Shown: piece by piece, positions 52,916 through 60,486 of the stretch | Position numbering within the stretch: the first letter of the stretch is position 1 | Layout: each line of letters opens with the position of its first letter | Position numbers and translations under genes: made by a program | Notes under the pieces: generated by a model | What the model was told of the DNA's origin: nothing | The model's database searches: none | Seen by the model: the letters and a program-made list of their open reading frames with translations, nothing else | Assembly (NCBI RefSeq): GCF_014904755.1 | Contig: NZ_JACZFQ010000070.1 | Coordinates: forward strand, 32,674 to 96,673 | Reading direction: 5' to 3' | DNA: 64,000 nucleotides | Source of the DNA: Neoluteolibacter marinus | GTDB taxonomy: Bacteria > Verrucomicrobiota > Verrucomicrobiia > Verrucomicrobiales > Akkermansiaceae

Positions 52916-52937
52916 GCGGGTGGCCGGGTGAAAACGC

Positions 52938-53579
52938 TCACTCGGCCATGTAACCGGCGAGGCGCTCACGCAGCGTGGTGCGGGCGCGGAATAGCAGGCT
53001 CTTGACGGAGGATACCGAGGTTTTCAGCACCACGGCGATCTCCTCGTAGGGCAGCGACTCGTAGCTGTAGAGGATGACTGCGGTGCGCTGGGCCTCGGGC
53101 AGGGTGGCGATGGCCCGGTCGATCTGCTCGTGCATTTCGAGCTTCAAAGCTTCCTCGCGGGGTTCGAGGCGGGCCTCGGCGGCCATCTGGAAGCCGCTGT
53201 CCTCCTCGCGCTCGTCGGTCGAGACCTCCTTGCGGCGCGAACGTCGGCGGCTCTCGTTGTAGACGAGATTGCGGGTGATGGTGAACAGGTAGGTGGTGAA
53301 CTTGGCGTCCGGCCGCCAGCGCTTGGCGTGTTTCCAGACCCGCAGGAAGGCAAGCTGGGCGATGTCCTCGGCCTCGGCCGGATCGTTGAGCATGCGTGCC
53401 ACCGTTCCGACCACCGCGTTCTGGTGGCGCTCGACCAATTCGCGGAACGCCCGCTCGTCGCCCTCGGCAATGCGGTGCATCAACGCCACGTCAATGGCGT
53501 CCTCGCCACCGTTGTCGGTTGCTTGGATCGGGCGGGACGAAGGCATGAGGTGCGTCGGAAAAGTCAGTGCGGCGTTCAT
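52938..53579 (-). CDS. Classical ECF RNA polymerase sigma factor
   Basis: The 213-residue sigma factor has region 2 (AFRELVERHQNAVVGTVARMLNDPAEAEDIAQLAFLRVWKHA) with an intact acidic AEDIAQ patch. Region 4 reads EEIAVVLKTSVSSVKSLLFRARTTLRERL. It is of the common RpoE type and different from the four kinase-linked sigma factors elsewhere in the window. ATG 53579 is chosen; ATG 53546 is an alternative, and GTG/ATG further up is unlikely. No anti-sigma gene is next to it, so regulation is unclear. Confidence 0.88.
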   Translation of the reverse strand: MNAALTFPTHLMPSSRPIQATDNGGEDAIDVALMHRIAEGDERAFRELVERHQNAVVGTVARMLNDPAEAEDIAQLAFLRVWKHAKRWRPDAKFTTYLFTITRNLVYNESRRRSRRKEVSTDEREEDSGFQMAAEARLEPREEALKLEMHEQIDRAIATLPEAQRTAVILYSYESLPYEEIAVVLKTSVSSVKSLLFRARTTLRERLAGYMAE

Positions 53580-53706
53580 GCTCACCGGGAAGAACCACGG
53601 ACCGGGCATGAAGTTGCGGATGGCTCCTTGTAGAGCACCGTCCGCCCGGAAACACCACCGATGTGGAGATTTGCCGGTAGGATGACGCGAAATCCCCGGC
53701 TGCCAT

Positions 53707-54315
53707 TCAGATGAAAATCGCGACCTGCTCGCCGGGGCCGTGGACGCCCTCGATCAGGATGCCTTCGACGTCGGCGGTCTTCGACGGGCCGGTGGCCCAG
53801 AGGACATTGCGGCTCGGGCCGAGGGCGGCGATCGCGTCCGGCACGCTGCGGTGGATTTCGTCCTCGCGCAGGGCGGCGACGTGGACCCACGGCGAAAGCG
53901 CGGCCAGGCGGTCGGAGGTCAGGGCATCGTCGAGGATCAGGCTGCCGGTCTCCGCGATTGCCCCGCTGGCGCGGGTGATGCCGAACTGATAGTCCTCGTA
54001 GCGGCTGCGGTCGTAAACGGTCTCCACCGTGAGGCCGTGGCTTGCCAGGGTGTTGCCGATGGCGTCCATCAGGGCGGGGTCGCAGTAGCCGCGGGTGAGG
54101 CCGGCCTGCTGGAGGAAACCGGCGAGTTCGGCCGGGCTGCCGATCCGATTGCCGCCGGCGGCGGTGAGGTTGCGGGTGAAGGCCTCGGTGAGGGTGCCGG
54201 CGAGGCGGGGTGCCGAGTTCAGGACCGCGGGATCGTAGTCCGGGTAGGCGGCCTTGTCCTTCACCCCCTCGAGGGCGGAGCGGACCTTGGAAAAGATGCG
54301 GTCGCGGGAAGTCAT
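53707..54315 (-). CDS. lutC: Lactate utilization protein C (LUD domain)
   Basis: The 202-residue protein has the LUD-domain segments QFGITRASGAIAETGSLIL and WVHVAALREDEIHRSVPDAI and ends HGPGEQVAIFI. With LutA and LutB it forms the iron-sulfur complex that oxidises L-lactate to pyruvate in bacteria lacking other lactate dehydrogenases. ATG 54315 starts the family sequence (MTSRDRIFSKVRSAL). The palindromic repeat 54320-54342 covers the zone where a ribosome site would be, so its translation may depend on RNA folding. It is separated by 165 bp from lutB, unusually wide for this operon. Confidence 0.9.
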   Translation of the reverse strand: MTSRDRIFSKVRSALEGVKDKAAYPDYDPAVLNSAPRLAGTLTEAFTRNLTAAGGNRIGSPAELAGFLQQAGLTRGYCDPALMDAIGNTLASHGLTVETVYDRSRYEDYQFGITRASGAIAETGSLILDDALTSDRLAALSPWVHVAALREDEIHRSVPDAIAALGPSRNVLWATGPSKTADVEGILIEGVHGPGEQVAIFI

Positions 54316-54319
54316 GGAA

Positions 54320-54342
54320 GTAGCGCAACTTTGCAAGTTGCG
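54320..54342 (+). repeat. REP-like palindrome at the lutC start
   Basis: A 23-bp element contains GCAACTTTGCAAGTTGC, itself nearly palindromic. It is the exact reverse complement of 54462-54484. It lies 4 bp upstream of the lutC start codon. Confidence 0.7.
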
Positions 54343-54461
54343 GATGGGTCGGGGTCGACTGTTAGGAAGCTTTGGAGGATCGGATGCGGCTTGTGGTGAG
54401 GCTGGTCCGCGAGTTCTTTGGTGGGATGCGAGTGGCGGGGTGGGCCGGGAGTGTGCACGCA

Positions 54462-54484
54462 CGCAACTTGCAAAGTTGCGCTAC
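54462..54484 (-). repeat. REP-like palindrome overlapping the lutB stop
   Basis: This is the exact inverted copy of 54320-54342. The lutB TAG stop codon lies inside the element. The pair can form a 23-bp stem with a loop of about 119 nt in the lutBC message. Confidence 0.7.
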
Positions 54485-55872
54485 TTTTTGCGGTCCTTGA
54501 GCCACTTGCGGAAGTCGCCGCCGTGCCACTCGGGCAGGGTGCGCTGGCCGAGCCACTCCTGCAGCGGTTTGACCGGGGCGACCTCGATCGGCAGGTGGTT
54601 CATCGCCTTGCTCATGGTCATGGCGGTGCGCCACAGCGAGGGCGAGGTGGCGAGGGTGGCGAAAGGGCTCATCGGCACGTCGCCGGGCTGGGGGATGTGC
54701 TCCTGCTTGGCCTTGTTGCGCAGCCGCAGCAGCAGGTCCGGGATCGGGATGTCGACCGGGCAGACCTCGTTGCAGGCGCCGCAGAGTGAGGAGGCCTTCG
54801 GCAGGTCGGCGAGATCGGGGAACTGGTCGCCGAAGAGCAGCGGCGAGAGCACCGCGCCGACCGGCCCGCCGTAGGTGGCGCGGTAGGCGTGGCCGGAGGC
54901 CTGGCGGTAGACCGGGCAGACATTCTGGCAGGCCGAGCAGCGGATGCAGCGCAGGATCTCGCGGCAGTTCGACTCGAGCACGTCGCTGCGGCCGTTGTTC
55001 ATCAGCACGACGTGCATTTCCTCCGGTCCCGAGGGCTGGCTGTCGTCCTTCGGGCCGGAGATGAACTCGGTGTAGACGGTTAGCTGCTGGCCGGTGGCGG
55101 AGCGGCCCAACAGGTTGAGGAAGACCCCGAGGTCGCGGTCGGTGGGGACGATCTTCTCGATCCCGACCAGGGCGATGTGGACGCGGGACGGCGCCATGCC
55201 GAAGCGCGAGTTGCCCTCGTTGGTCACCAGCACGATGCGGCCGCTCTCGGCGGAGATGAAGTTGCCGCCGGTGATCACCGCCTGGGCCTGCATGTATTTC
55301 TCGCGCAGGAAGACGCGGGCGCGGCGGGTGATGGTTTCTGGGTCGTCGTTGTAGTCGGCGGCGATGCCCTCGCGCTGGAAGGTGCGCGCGATCTCGCGGC
55401 GGTTCTTGTGGATGATCGGCCGGACGATGTGCGAGGGCACGTCGTCGTCGAGCTGGATGATGAACTCGCCGAGGTCCGACTCGAGGCACTCGATCCCGTT
55501 CTCTGTTAGATAGGGGTTGAGGTGGATCTCCTCCGACGCCATCGACTTCGATTTCGTCAGGCGGGTGATCTCTCGCTCCTGGAGGATCTTGAGGACCGTC
55601 TCCTTCGCCTCGTCGCCGCTGTCGGCGAAGTGGACCTGCACGCCGTTGCGCTTCAGCGAGCTTTCGGCCTGCTCAAGGTAGCGGTCGAGGTGGTGGAGGG
55701 TGTGGTCCTTGATCGCGCCGGCAAGTTTGCGCAGGGCGTTGGGATCCTCATAGTCCTGGTGGAGGATCGAGTAGCGTTTCTCGGTGCTGGCCGCGGAGCC
55801 GGTGATGACCGAGGTCTGCTTCTCGTCGGAGATTTCCCGGGCGTAGGTGTCGATGAGCTGGTGGTCGATCAT
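54481..55872 (-). CDS. lutB: Lactate utilization protein B (iron-sulfur, LUD domain)
   Basis: The protein has 463 residues from ATG 55872; the frame is open to 56370 but overlaps lutA. An N-terminal LUD domain with ITRLTKSKSMASEEIHLNPYL and VITGGNFISAESGRIVLVTNEGN is followed by two 4Fe-4S motifs, CIRCSACQNVCPVYR and CGACNEVCPVDI. It passes electrons from lactate oxidation in the LutABC complex. It lies 8 bp downstream of lutA. The C-terminal region has a PEWHGGDFRKWLKDR segment and ends inside the palindromic element. Confidence 0.94.
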   Translation of the reverse strand: MIDHQLIDTYAREISDEKQTSVITGSAASTEKRYSILHQDYEDPNALRKLAGAIKDHTLHHLDRYLEQAESSLKRNGVQVHFADSGDEAKETVLKILQEREITRLTKSKSMASEEIHLNPYLTENGIECLESDLGEFIIQLDDDVPSHIVRPIIHKNRREIARTFQREGIAADYNDDPETITRRARVFLREKYMQAQAVITGGNFISAESGRIVLVTNEGNSRFGMAPSRVHIALVGIEKIVPTDRDLGVFLNLLGRSATGQQLTVYTEFISGPKDDSQPSGPEEMHVVLMNNGRSDVLESNCREILRCIRCSACQNVCPVYRQASGHAYRATYGGPVGAVLSPLLFGDQFPDLADLPKASSLCGACNEVCPVDIPIPDLLLRLRNKAKQEHIPQPGDVPMSPFATLATSPSLWRTAMTMSKAMNHLPIEVAPVKPLQEWLGQRTLPEWHGGDFRKWLKDRKK

Positions 55873-55880
55873 GGCCGGGG

Positions 55881-56636
55881 TCAGGCGAGGGTGTCGCGGA
55901 GGATCTGGATGGCGTGCTTGTGCTCGAGCGGCCGGCCCTGCACCCGCGCGAGGCCGGTGATATGCATCAGGCAGGACATGTCGCCGCTGACCAGGATGTC
56001 GGGCTGCGACTCGAGGATGTGGTCGAGTTTCAGCGAGCCCATCCGGCCGGAGATGTGCGGGAAGGTGACCGAGAATGTACCGCCGAAGCCGCAGCACTGT
56101 TCGCTCTGGCCGAAGGGGATGACCTCGGCCCGGCCGATCGAGGAAAGCAGCCCGATGATCGCTTCGCCCGAGTTGGTGCCGCGGCTGTGGCAGGAGCGGT
56201 GGAAGGCGAGGCGGGTGGGCTTGTCGAAGGAGCCCTTCCACTCGCGGATGCCGAGGCCGTTGACGATGAAGTCGCAGACCTCCCAGGTCCGCTTGGCCAG
56301 GGAGTCGACCGAGGCGTCCGGGCATTCCTCGAACTGGAGCGGGTTGCCGTGGAAGTTCATGGCGGCGCAAGAACCGCTGGGGACGATGACCGGCAGCTCG
56401 CCGGCGAAGACCCCGGCGGTGTGGCGGGCGACCTTGCGCGATGCATTCCAGTCACCCGAGTTGAAGGCCGGCTGGCCGCAGCAGGTCTGGTTCTCGGGGA
56501 AGATCACCTCGACGCCGAGATGCTCGAGCACCTCGACCGTCGCGCGGGCGACGTCATCGTAAAAGGCATCACACAGGCAGGTGCCCATGAGGAGGACTTT
56601 CTTGCCTGTCGGGCGGGCTTGGGTTGCAGCAGCCAT
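55881..56636 (-). CDS. lutA: Lactate utilization protein A (CCG domain)
   Basis: The 251-residue protein has two CCG cysteine-rich domains: TCCGQPAFNSGD in the first half, and SCHSRG with QCCGFGGTFSV in the second. These hold iron-sulfur clusters of the heterodisulfide reductase type. It is the first gene of lutABC. The region 56637-56763 upstream must hold the operon promoter; no lutR-type regulator is seen nearby. A lactate permease gene is also absent from the window. Confidence 0.94.
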   Translation of the reverse strand: MAAATQARPTGKKVLLMGTCLCDAFYDDVARATVEVLEHLGVEVIFPENQTCCGQPAFNSGDWNASRKVARHTAGVFAGELPVIVPSGSCAAMNFHGNPLQFEECPDASVDSLAKRTWEVCDFIVNGLGIREWKGSFDKPTRLAFHRSCHSRGTNSGEAIIGLLSSIGRAEVIPFGQSEQCCGFGGTFSVTFPHISGRMGSLKLDHILESQPDILVSGDMSCLMHITGLARVQGRPLEHKHAIQILRDTLA

Positions 56637-56763
56637 CGGGTTCAGAGATAGGAAGGAACGGCTTCAGGTCGAGCGTGGATGTCCGCGATGAAACGATTGG
56701 ATGTGGTTTCGGATCAAAGCGGTATGGGTTTCCATTTGGCGGGAAGTTTTTCAGTGGTGTGCA

Positions 56764-57990
56764 TCACCAGCGGCTGGCGGGAAACTCGCCCTGCAGCCAT
56801 TCCGCGTGGGCCGGGGGAATGCCGGCTGCGGAAGCAAATTCGGGCCAGCGGCGGATGACCTCGAGCACACGGTCGATCTTGTCGTCGATCCGCCGGATCG
56901 ACTGGCCGCGTCCCAATTGCCGGAAATCATCGGGCCCAATGCCGGTGAGGCGGCCGTTGACCCCGGCGGCGCGGAGGTTCGAGGCCAGGGGATTGCTGGT
57001 GAAGGTCAGGTCATAGGCGGGCGTCGGCCGCCATTGGCCTCCGGTGTCCATGAGAAAGGCGTGGTTGCGGCCGTGGTCGTCGTCGTTGCCGACCGCCACG
57101 TTGAACAGCGCACGGAGGAAGAATTCCTCCACCGCCGTTTCGCTGAGGCAGAGGGTGCGGGCGAAGTCCAGCAGATCGCGGTAGTCGAGGCCGTCGCGCG
57201 GCGCGCTGTGGGTCAGGCCGGACCAGGTGTGGATGTGATACCGCTGGCCACCGTCGCGATCGAAACGGCGGCTGAGGAAGTGGACGCGGCCCCGCGAATC
57301 GGGAAGCAGGCGGGTTTCCGGCACCTCGATCCCGGCGGCGGCGGCCATCAGGTGGCAGGCGTGCTCCTCGCGGGTGTCGGCGCGCTCGGCATCGATCTGG
57401 AATTTGATCAACCAGGGCGACGATCCTTGCGGTGGGTCACCGCCCCCTGGCCACAGCTTCGCGAAATCGGCCGAGAGGTGGACCAGCGCCTTGGGCTGCG
57501 CGCCCCCGGCCGTCATCCCGGAGCGGATGAGCTGGGGCAGGGCGGCCGACGATTCTCCTTCAAAGACCTGGCGTGCGGAATCGACCAGGTCGGCGACCTC
57601 GATCGAGATCTGCGAACGGAAGTCGGGAGGGGCTTCGTCGGGTTCGTAACCGAGGGCGCCGATGCCGTAGTCGCCCTGGGCGGCGAGCTTCTGGAGGGCC
57701 CCGACGCGGTTCCAGGGGATGCCCTTCTCGTCAAAAAAGCGCCGCAGGAGCTGGGTGCCCCACCAGTCGGGCATCGAGTCCTCGAAGAGTCCGAACAAGG
57801 AGCTGAAGTTCGGCGTCGGCGTGGCCAGCGAACCGCGGGAGTCGGCAGGCAGGTAGATCGGCGAGAGCTCGAGCCGGCGGCTGCTCCAGGCGGCGTCGTA
57901 CTCGAAGTAGACCCGGTGATCCGGGGCTTCGAAGAGCTGGCCGATGAGCGGCCGGTCCGGCGCACCCAGATAGCGGACGGTGAGTTTCAT
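56764..57990 (-). CDS. hipA: HipA-family toxin kinase
   Basis: The 408-residue protein has the HipA fold: an N-terminal beta domain with LFGLFEDSMPDWWG, the ATP-binding GGAQPKALV loop and WLIKF. The catalytic NVAVGNDDDHGRNHAFL and metal-binding PAYDLTF follow. The key Asp and Asn residues are intact, so the kinase is probably active. HipA phosphorylates glutamyl-tRNA synthetase in E. coli; the target of this branch is unknown. It follows hipB by 3 bp, which is the antitoxin-first order usual for hipBA. Confidence 0.92.
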   Translation of the reverse strand: MKLTVRYLGAPDRPLIGQLFEAPDHRVYFEYDAAWSSRRLELSPIYLPADSRGSLATPTPNFSSLFGLFEDSMPDWWGTQLLRRFFDEKGIPWNRVGALQKLAAQGDYGIGALGYEPDEAPPDFRSQISIEVADLVDSARQVFEGESSAALPQLIRSGMTAGGAQPKALVHLSADFAKLWPGGGDPPQGSSPWLIKFQIDAERADTREEHACHLMAAAAGIEVPETRLLPDSRGRVHFLSRRFDRDGGQRYHIHTWSGLTHSAPRDGLDYRDLLDFARTLCLSETAVEEFFLRALFNVAVGNDDDHGRNHAFLMDTGGQWRPTPAYDLTFTSNPLASNLRAAGVNGRLTGIGPDDFRQLGRGQSIRRIDDKIDRVLEVIRRWPEFASAAGIPPAHAEWLQGEFPASRW

Positions 57991-57993
57991 GGC

Positions 57994-58290
57994 TCAGGGG
58001 CGGCGTGTGGCCCGCTCGACCTCCGCGATGCTCGAATAGGCCGGGGTGCTGGCGAAGAGTTCGCGCAACTCGCCGTCGAGATTGAGGATCACGGCGACCT
58101 GGGCGAGGCGCTGGAGCGAGCCCTTGCCTTCGCGTTCGAGCAACTTGAGGGTGGAGAGTGACAGGCCGGAACGTTCCGCCAGCTCCGCCTGGGTCCAGCC
58201 GCGGGCCTTGCGGTGGGTGCGGATCCGCTGCCCGATCTGCTGGATCAGGTAGTTCGGATTCCGAAGCTGAAAGGGCGGTATTTTGTTCAT
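57994..58290 (-). CDS. hipB: HipB-like antitoxin, helix-turn-helix regulator
   Basis: The 98-residue protein contains an XRE-type HTH: IGQRIRTHRKARGWTQAELAERSGLSLSTLKLLEREGKGSLQRLAQVAVIL. ATG 58290 is used; a TTG three codons upstream would overlap the operator repeats. It should neutralise HipA and repress the hipBA promoter. The 39-bp gap to rarA contains a direct repeat on which it could act. The C-terminal tail (FASTPAYSSIAEVERATRRP) is disordered-looking, as in other HipB proteins. Confidence 0.88.
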   Translation of the reverse strand: MNKIPPFQLRNPNYLIQQIGQRIRTHRKARGWTQAELAERSGLSLSTLKLLEREGKGSLQRLAQVAVILNLDGELRELFASTPAYSSIAEVERATRRP

Positions 58291-58292
58291 TT

Positions 58293-58322
58293 GGCTCAAA
58301 ATAGGCCGTAATGGCTAAAATA
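58293..58322 (-). promoter_or_regulatory. Probable HipB operator/promoter
   Basis: GGCTCAAAATA (58293-58303) and GGCTAAAATA (58313-58322) are direct repeats starting 20 bp apart, two helical turns. They are AT-rich within very GC-rich surroundings. They fill the 39-bp gap between rarA and hipB. Confidence 0.5.
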
Positions 58323-58329
58323 CCAGCTA

Positions 58330-59676
58330 TTATTGGGGTTCGCTTTTCGCGCGTTGGCGAAGGTATTCCATGCGCTCCTTGATGCGCTTCTCGAGGCCGT
58401 TCTCGCCGGGATGGTAGTAGACGCGGCCCTCGGGCAGGTAGGCCTGGGGGACGTAGCCGCCCTCGTAGTCGTGGGAGTAGAGGTAGCGCATCTTTTCCTC
58501 CTCGGTACCGCTGGCGGCGGCGAGCTTCTTGCGGGTCTTGGTGCGCAGGTGCTCCGGCACGGCGAGGGTGCGGCCCTTTTCGATGTCGGCCATGGCGGCG
58601 TTGATGCCGGCGTAGGCGGTGTTCGATTTCGGTGCGGTGGCGAGGTAGACGGTGGCGTGGGCGAGCGGGATGCGGCCTTCGGGCATGCCGACGAACTCGA
58701 AGGCCTGCTGGGCATCCATCGCGACACGGAGGGCGTTCGAGTCGGCCAGTCCGATGTCCTCGCTGGCGGAAATGACCAGCCGCCGGGCGATAAAGCGCGG
58801 GTCCTCTCCGGCGTGGAGCATTTTTGCCAGCCAGTAGAGGGCCGCGTCGGGGTCGGAGCCGCGGATCGATTTGATGAAGGCCGAGGCGGTATCGTAGTGG
58901 GCGTCGCCGTCGGCGTCGTAGACGATCGCCTTGCGCTGGATCGACTCCTCCGCGACCGCGAGGGTGAGGTGGATGGTGTCGCCGTCCGGAGGCGTGGTGA
59001 GAATGGCGAGCTCCAGGGAGGTGAGGGCCTTGCGGACGTCGCCGTCGGACATCACGGCGAGGTGCTGGATGGCCTCGGGGTCGGTCTGGATGTCGAGTTT
59101 CCCGAAACCGCGTTCGGGATCGCTGAGGGCACGCTCGAGGACGGGTAGCAGGTCTTCGGTGGCCACCGACTCGAGCTGGAAGATCTGCGAGCGGGAGACC
59201 AGCGGCGAGTTGACGTAGAAGTAAGGATTGTGGGTGGTCGCGCCGATGAAGCGTACGGTGCCGCGCTCGATGTGCGGCAGCAGGACGTCCTGCTGGGCCT
59301 TGTTGAAGCGGTGGATCTCGTCGATGAAGAGGATCGTCGTCTCGTTCCGCAGGTCGCGCCAGGTGCGGGCCTGGTCGATCTTGGCGCGGATTTCGGCGAC
59401 GTTGGACTCGACGCCGTTCAGGGCCTCAAAGCGCGAGCCGGTCGAGCGGGCGATCACGCTGGCGAGGGTGGTTTTGCCGGTGCCCGGCGGGCCGTAGAAG
59501 ATCAGCGAGGCGAAGCGGTCGGCCTCGATCGCCCGGCGTAGCAGCTTGCCCTCGCCGAGGATGTGTTTCTGCCCGGCGATTTCCTCCAGCGTCCTGGGCC
59601 GCATGCGCGAGGCCAGCGGCTCGCCGCTGTGGTCGGGCTCGCCGGTGGTGGCTGGAGGATCGAAGAGATCGGACAC
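58330..59676 (-). CDS. rarA: Replication-associated recombination protein A (AAA+)
   Basis: The 448-residue AAA+ ATPase is related to clamp-loader subunits. It has RPRTLEEIAGQKHILG, Walker A YGPPGTGKTT, Walker B LFIDEIHRFNKAQQD, sensor IGATTHNPYFYVNSPLVSR and the C-terminal tetramerisation region with ASEDIGLADSNAL. RarA (MgsA, WRNIP1 homologue) acts at stalled replication forks. The start is GTG 59676. It is divergent from the carbonic anhydrase gene and upstream of hipBA on the same strand. Confidence 0.96.
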   Translation of the reverse strand: MSDLFDPPATTGEPDHSGEPLASRMRPRTLEEIAGQKHILGEGKLLRRAIEADRFASLIFYGPPGTGKTTLASVIARSTGSRFEALNGVESNVAEIRAKIDQARTWRDLRNETTILFIDEIHRFNKAQQDVLLPHIERGTVRFIGATTHNPYFYVNSPLVSRSQIFQLESVATEDLLPVLERALSDPERGFGKLDIQTDPEAIQHLAVMSDGDVRKALTSLELAILTTPPDGDTIHLTLAVAEESIQRKAIVYDADGDAHYDTASAFIKSIRGSDPDAALYWLAKMLHAGEDPRFIARRLVISASEDIGLADSNALRVAMDAQQAFEFVGMPEGRIPLAHATVYLATAPKSNTAYAGINAAMADIEKGRTLAVPEHLRTKTRKKLAAASGTEEEKMRYLYSHDYEGGYVPQAYLPEGRVYYHPGENGLEKRIKERMEYLRQRAKSEPQ

Positions 59677-59814
59677 GCGGCGAGGGTGCCGTTCCCGGTC
59701 TCAAGTTCCAAGTGCCAAGAGGCGAGGAGAGAGAGGTGGCGGGAAAGATCGGCCTCGCGCGAAGACGCGTGTGGAGATCGACAAGCGGGGGGCGCCCGGG
59801 TTTGATCGCCGCCG

Positions 59815-60408
59815 ATGGACTCGCTTACGAACCTGCTCGAAAACAACCGTGCCTGGGCGGATGCCCAGATTGCCCAGGATCCCCAGTTCTTTGCCCGGCT
59901 GGTGAACCAGCAGACGCCGGAGTACCTCTGGATCGGCTGTTCCGACAGCCGCGTCCCGGCCAACCAGATCACCGGCCTGGCACCGGGCGAGGTGTTCGTT
60001 CATCGCAACGTGGCAAACGTGGTGGTGCAGACCGATTTCAACCTGCTGTCGGTGCTGCAGTTCGCGGTCGATGTTCTCAAGGTGAAGCACGTGATCGTCT
60101 GCGGCCACTACGGCTGCGGCGGGGTGCGGGCGGCGCTGGAGAACCAGCGGCACGGCATCGTTGATAACTGGCTGCGCCACATCCGGACCACCGCCCGGCT
60201 TTCGGGATCCGAGCTGGAGGGCATGGAGCACGAGAACGCGGTCAACCGCCTGTGCGAGCTCAACGTGCTGGCGAATGCCCAGAACCTGTCGCGGACCACG
60301 ATCGTCGAGGACGCCTGGCGGCGCGGGCAAGCGCTGGAGATCCACAGCTGGATCTACCGCCTCGACACCGGCCGGATCAGCGTGCTTGGGCCGTCGATCA
60401 CCGGTTGA
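59815..60408 (+). CDS. can: Beta-class carbonic anhydrase
   Basis: The 197-residue zinc enzyme interconverts CO2 and bicarbonate. Zinc ligands and the catalytic dyad are visible in WIGCSDSRVPANQ (Cys, Asp, Arg) and VCGHYGCGGVRAAL (His, Cys). FVHRNVANVV is also conserved. Length and sequence fit the clade of E. coli Can. It probably supplies bicarbonate for fatty acid and nucleotide synthesis. It stands alone between divergent rarA and a convergent exported protein gene, with a shared terminator. Confidence 0.96.
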   Translation: MDSLTNLLENNRAWADAQIAQDPQFFARLVNQQTPEYLWIGCSDSRVPANQITGLAPGEVFVHRNVANVVVQTDFNLLSVLQFAVDVLKVKHVIVCGHYGCGGVRAALENQRHGIVDNWLRHIRTTARLSGSELEGMEHENAVNRLCELNVLANAQNLSRTTIVEDAWRRGQALEIHSWIYRLDTGRISVLGPSITG

Positions 60409-60427
60409 GCGGGGCAGGGAGACGAAG

Positions 60428-60457
60428 AAGGGCCGGGAGAGTGATCCCCCGGCCCTT
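60428..60457. terminator. Bidirectional hairpin between can and the autotransporter-repeat gene
   Basis: AAGGGCCGGG (60428-60437) and CCCGGCCCTT (60448-60457) form a perfect 10-bp stem with a 10-nt loop. It sits 20 bp after the can stop and 30 bp from the stop of the convergent gene. On the plus strand TTTACCCTAATATT follows. Confidence 0.75.
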
Positions 60458-60486
60458 TACCCTAATATTACCCTGGAAAATCCCGG

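Noticed and set aside
54316..54462. Extension of lutC upstream to 54462
   Set aside because: It would read through the spacer and both palindromic repeats and gives a Pro/Arg-rich sequence unlike any LutC N-terminus.
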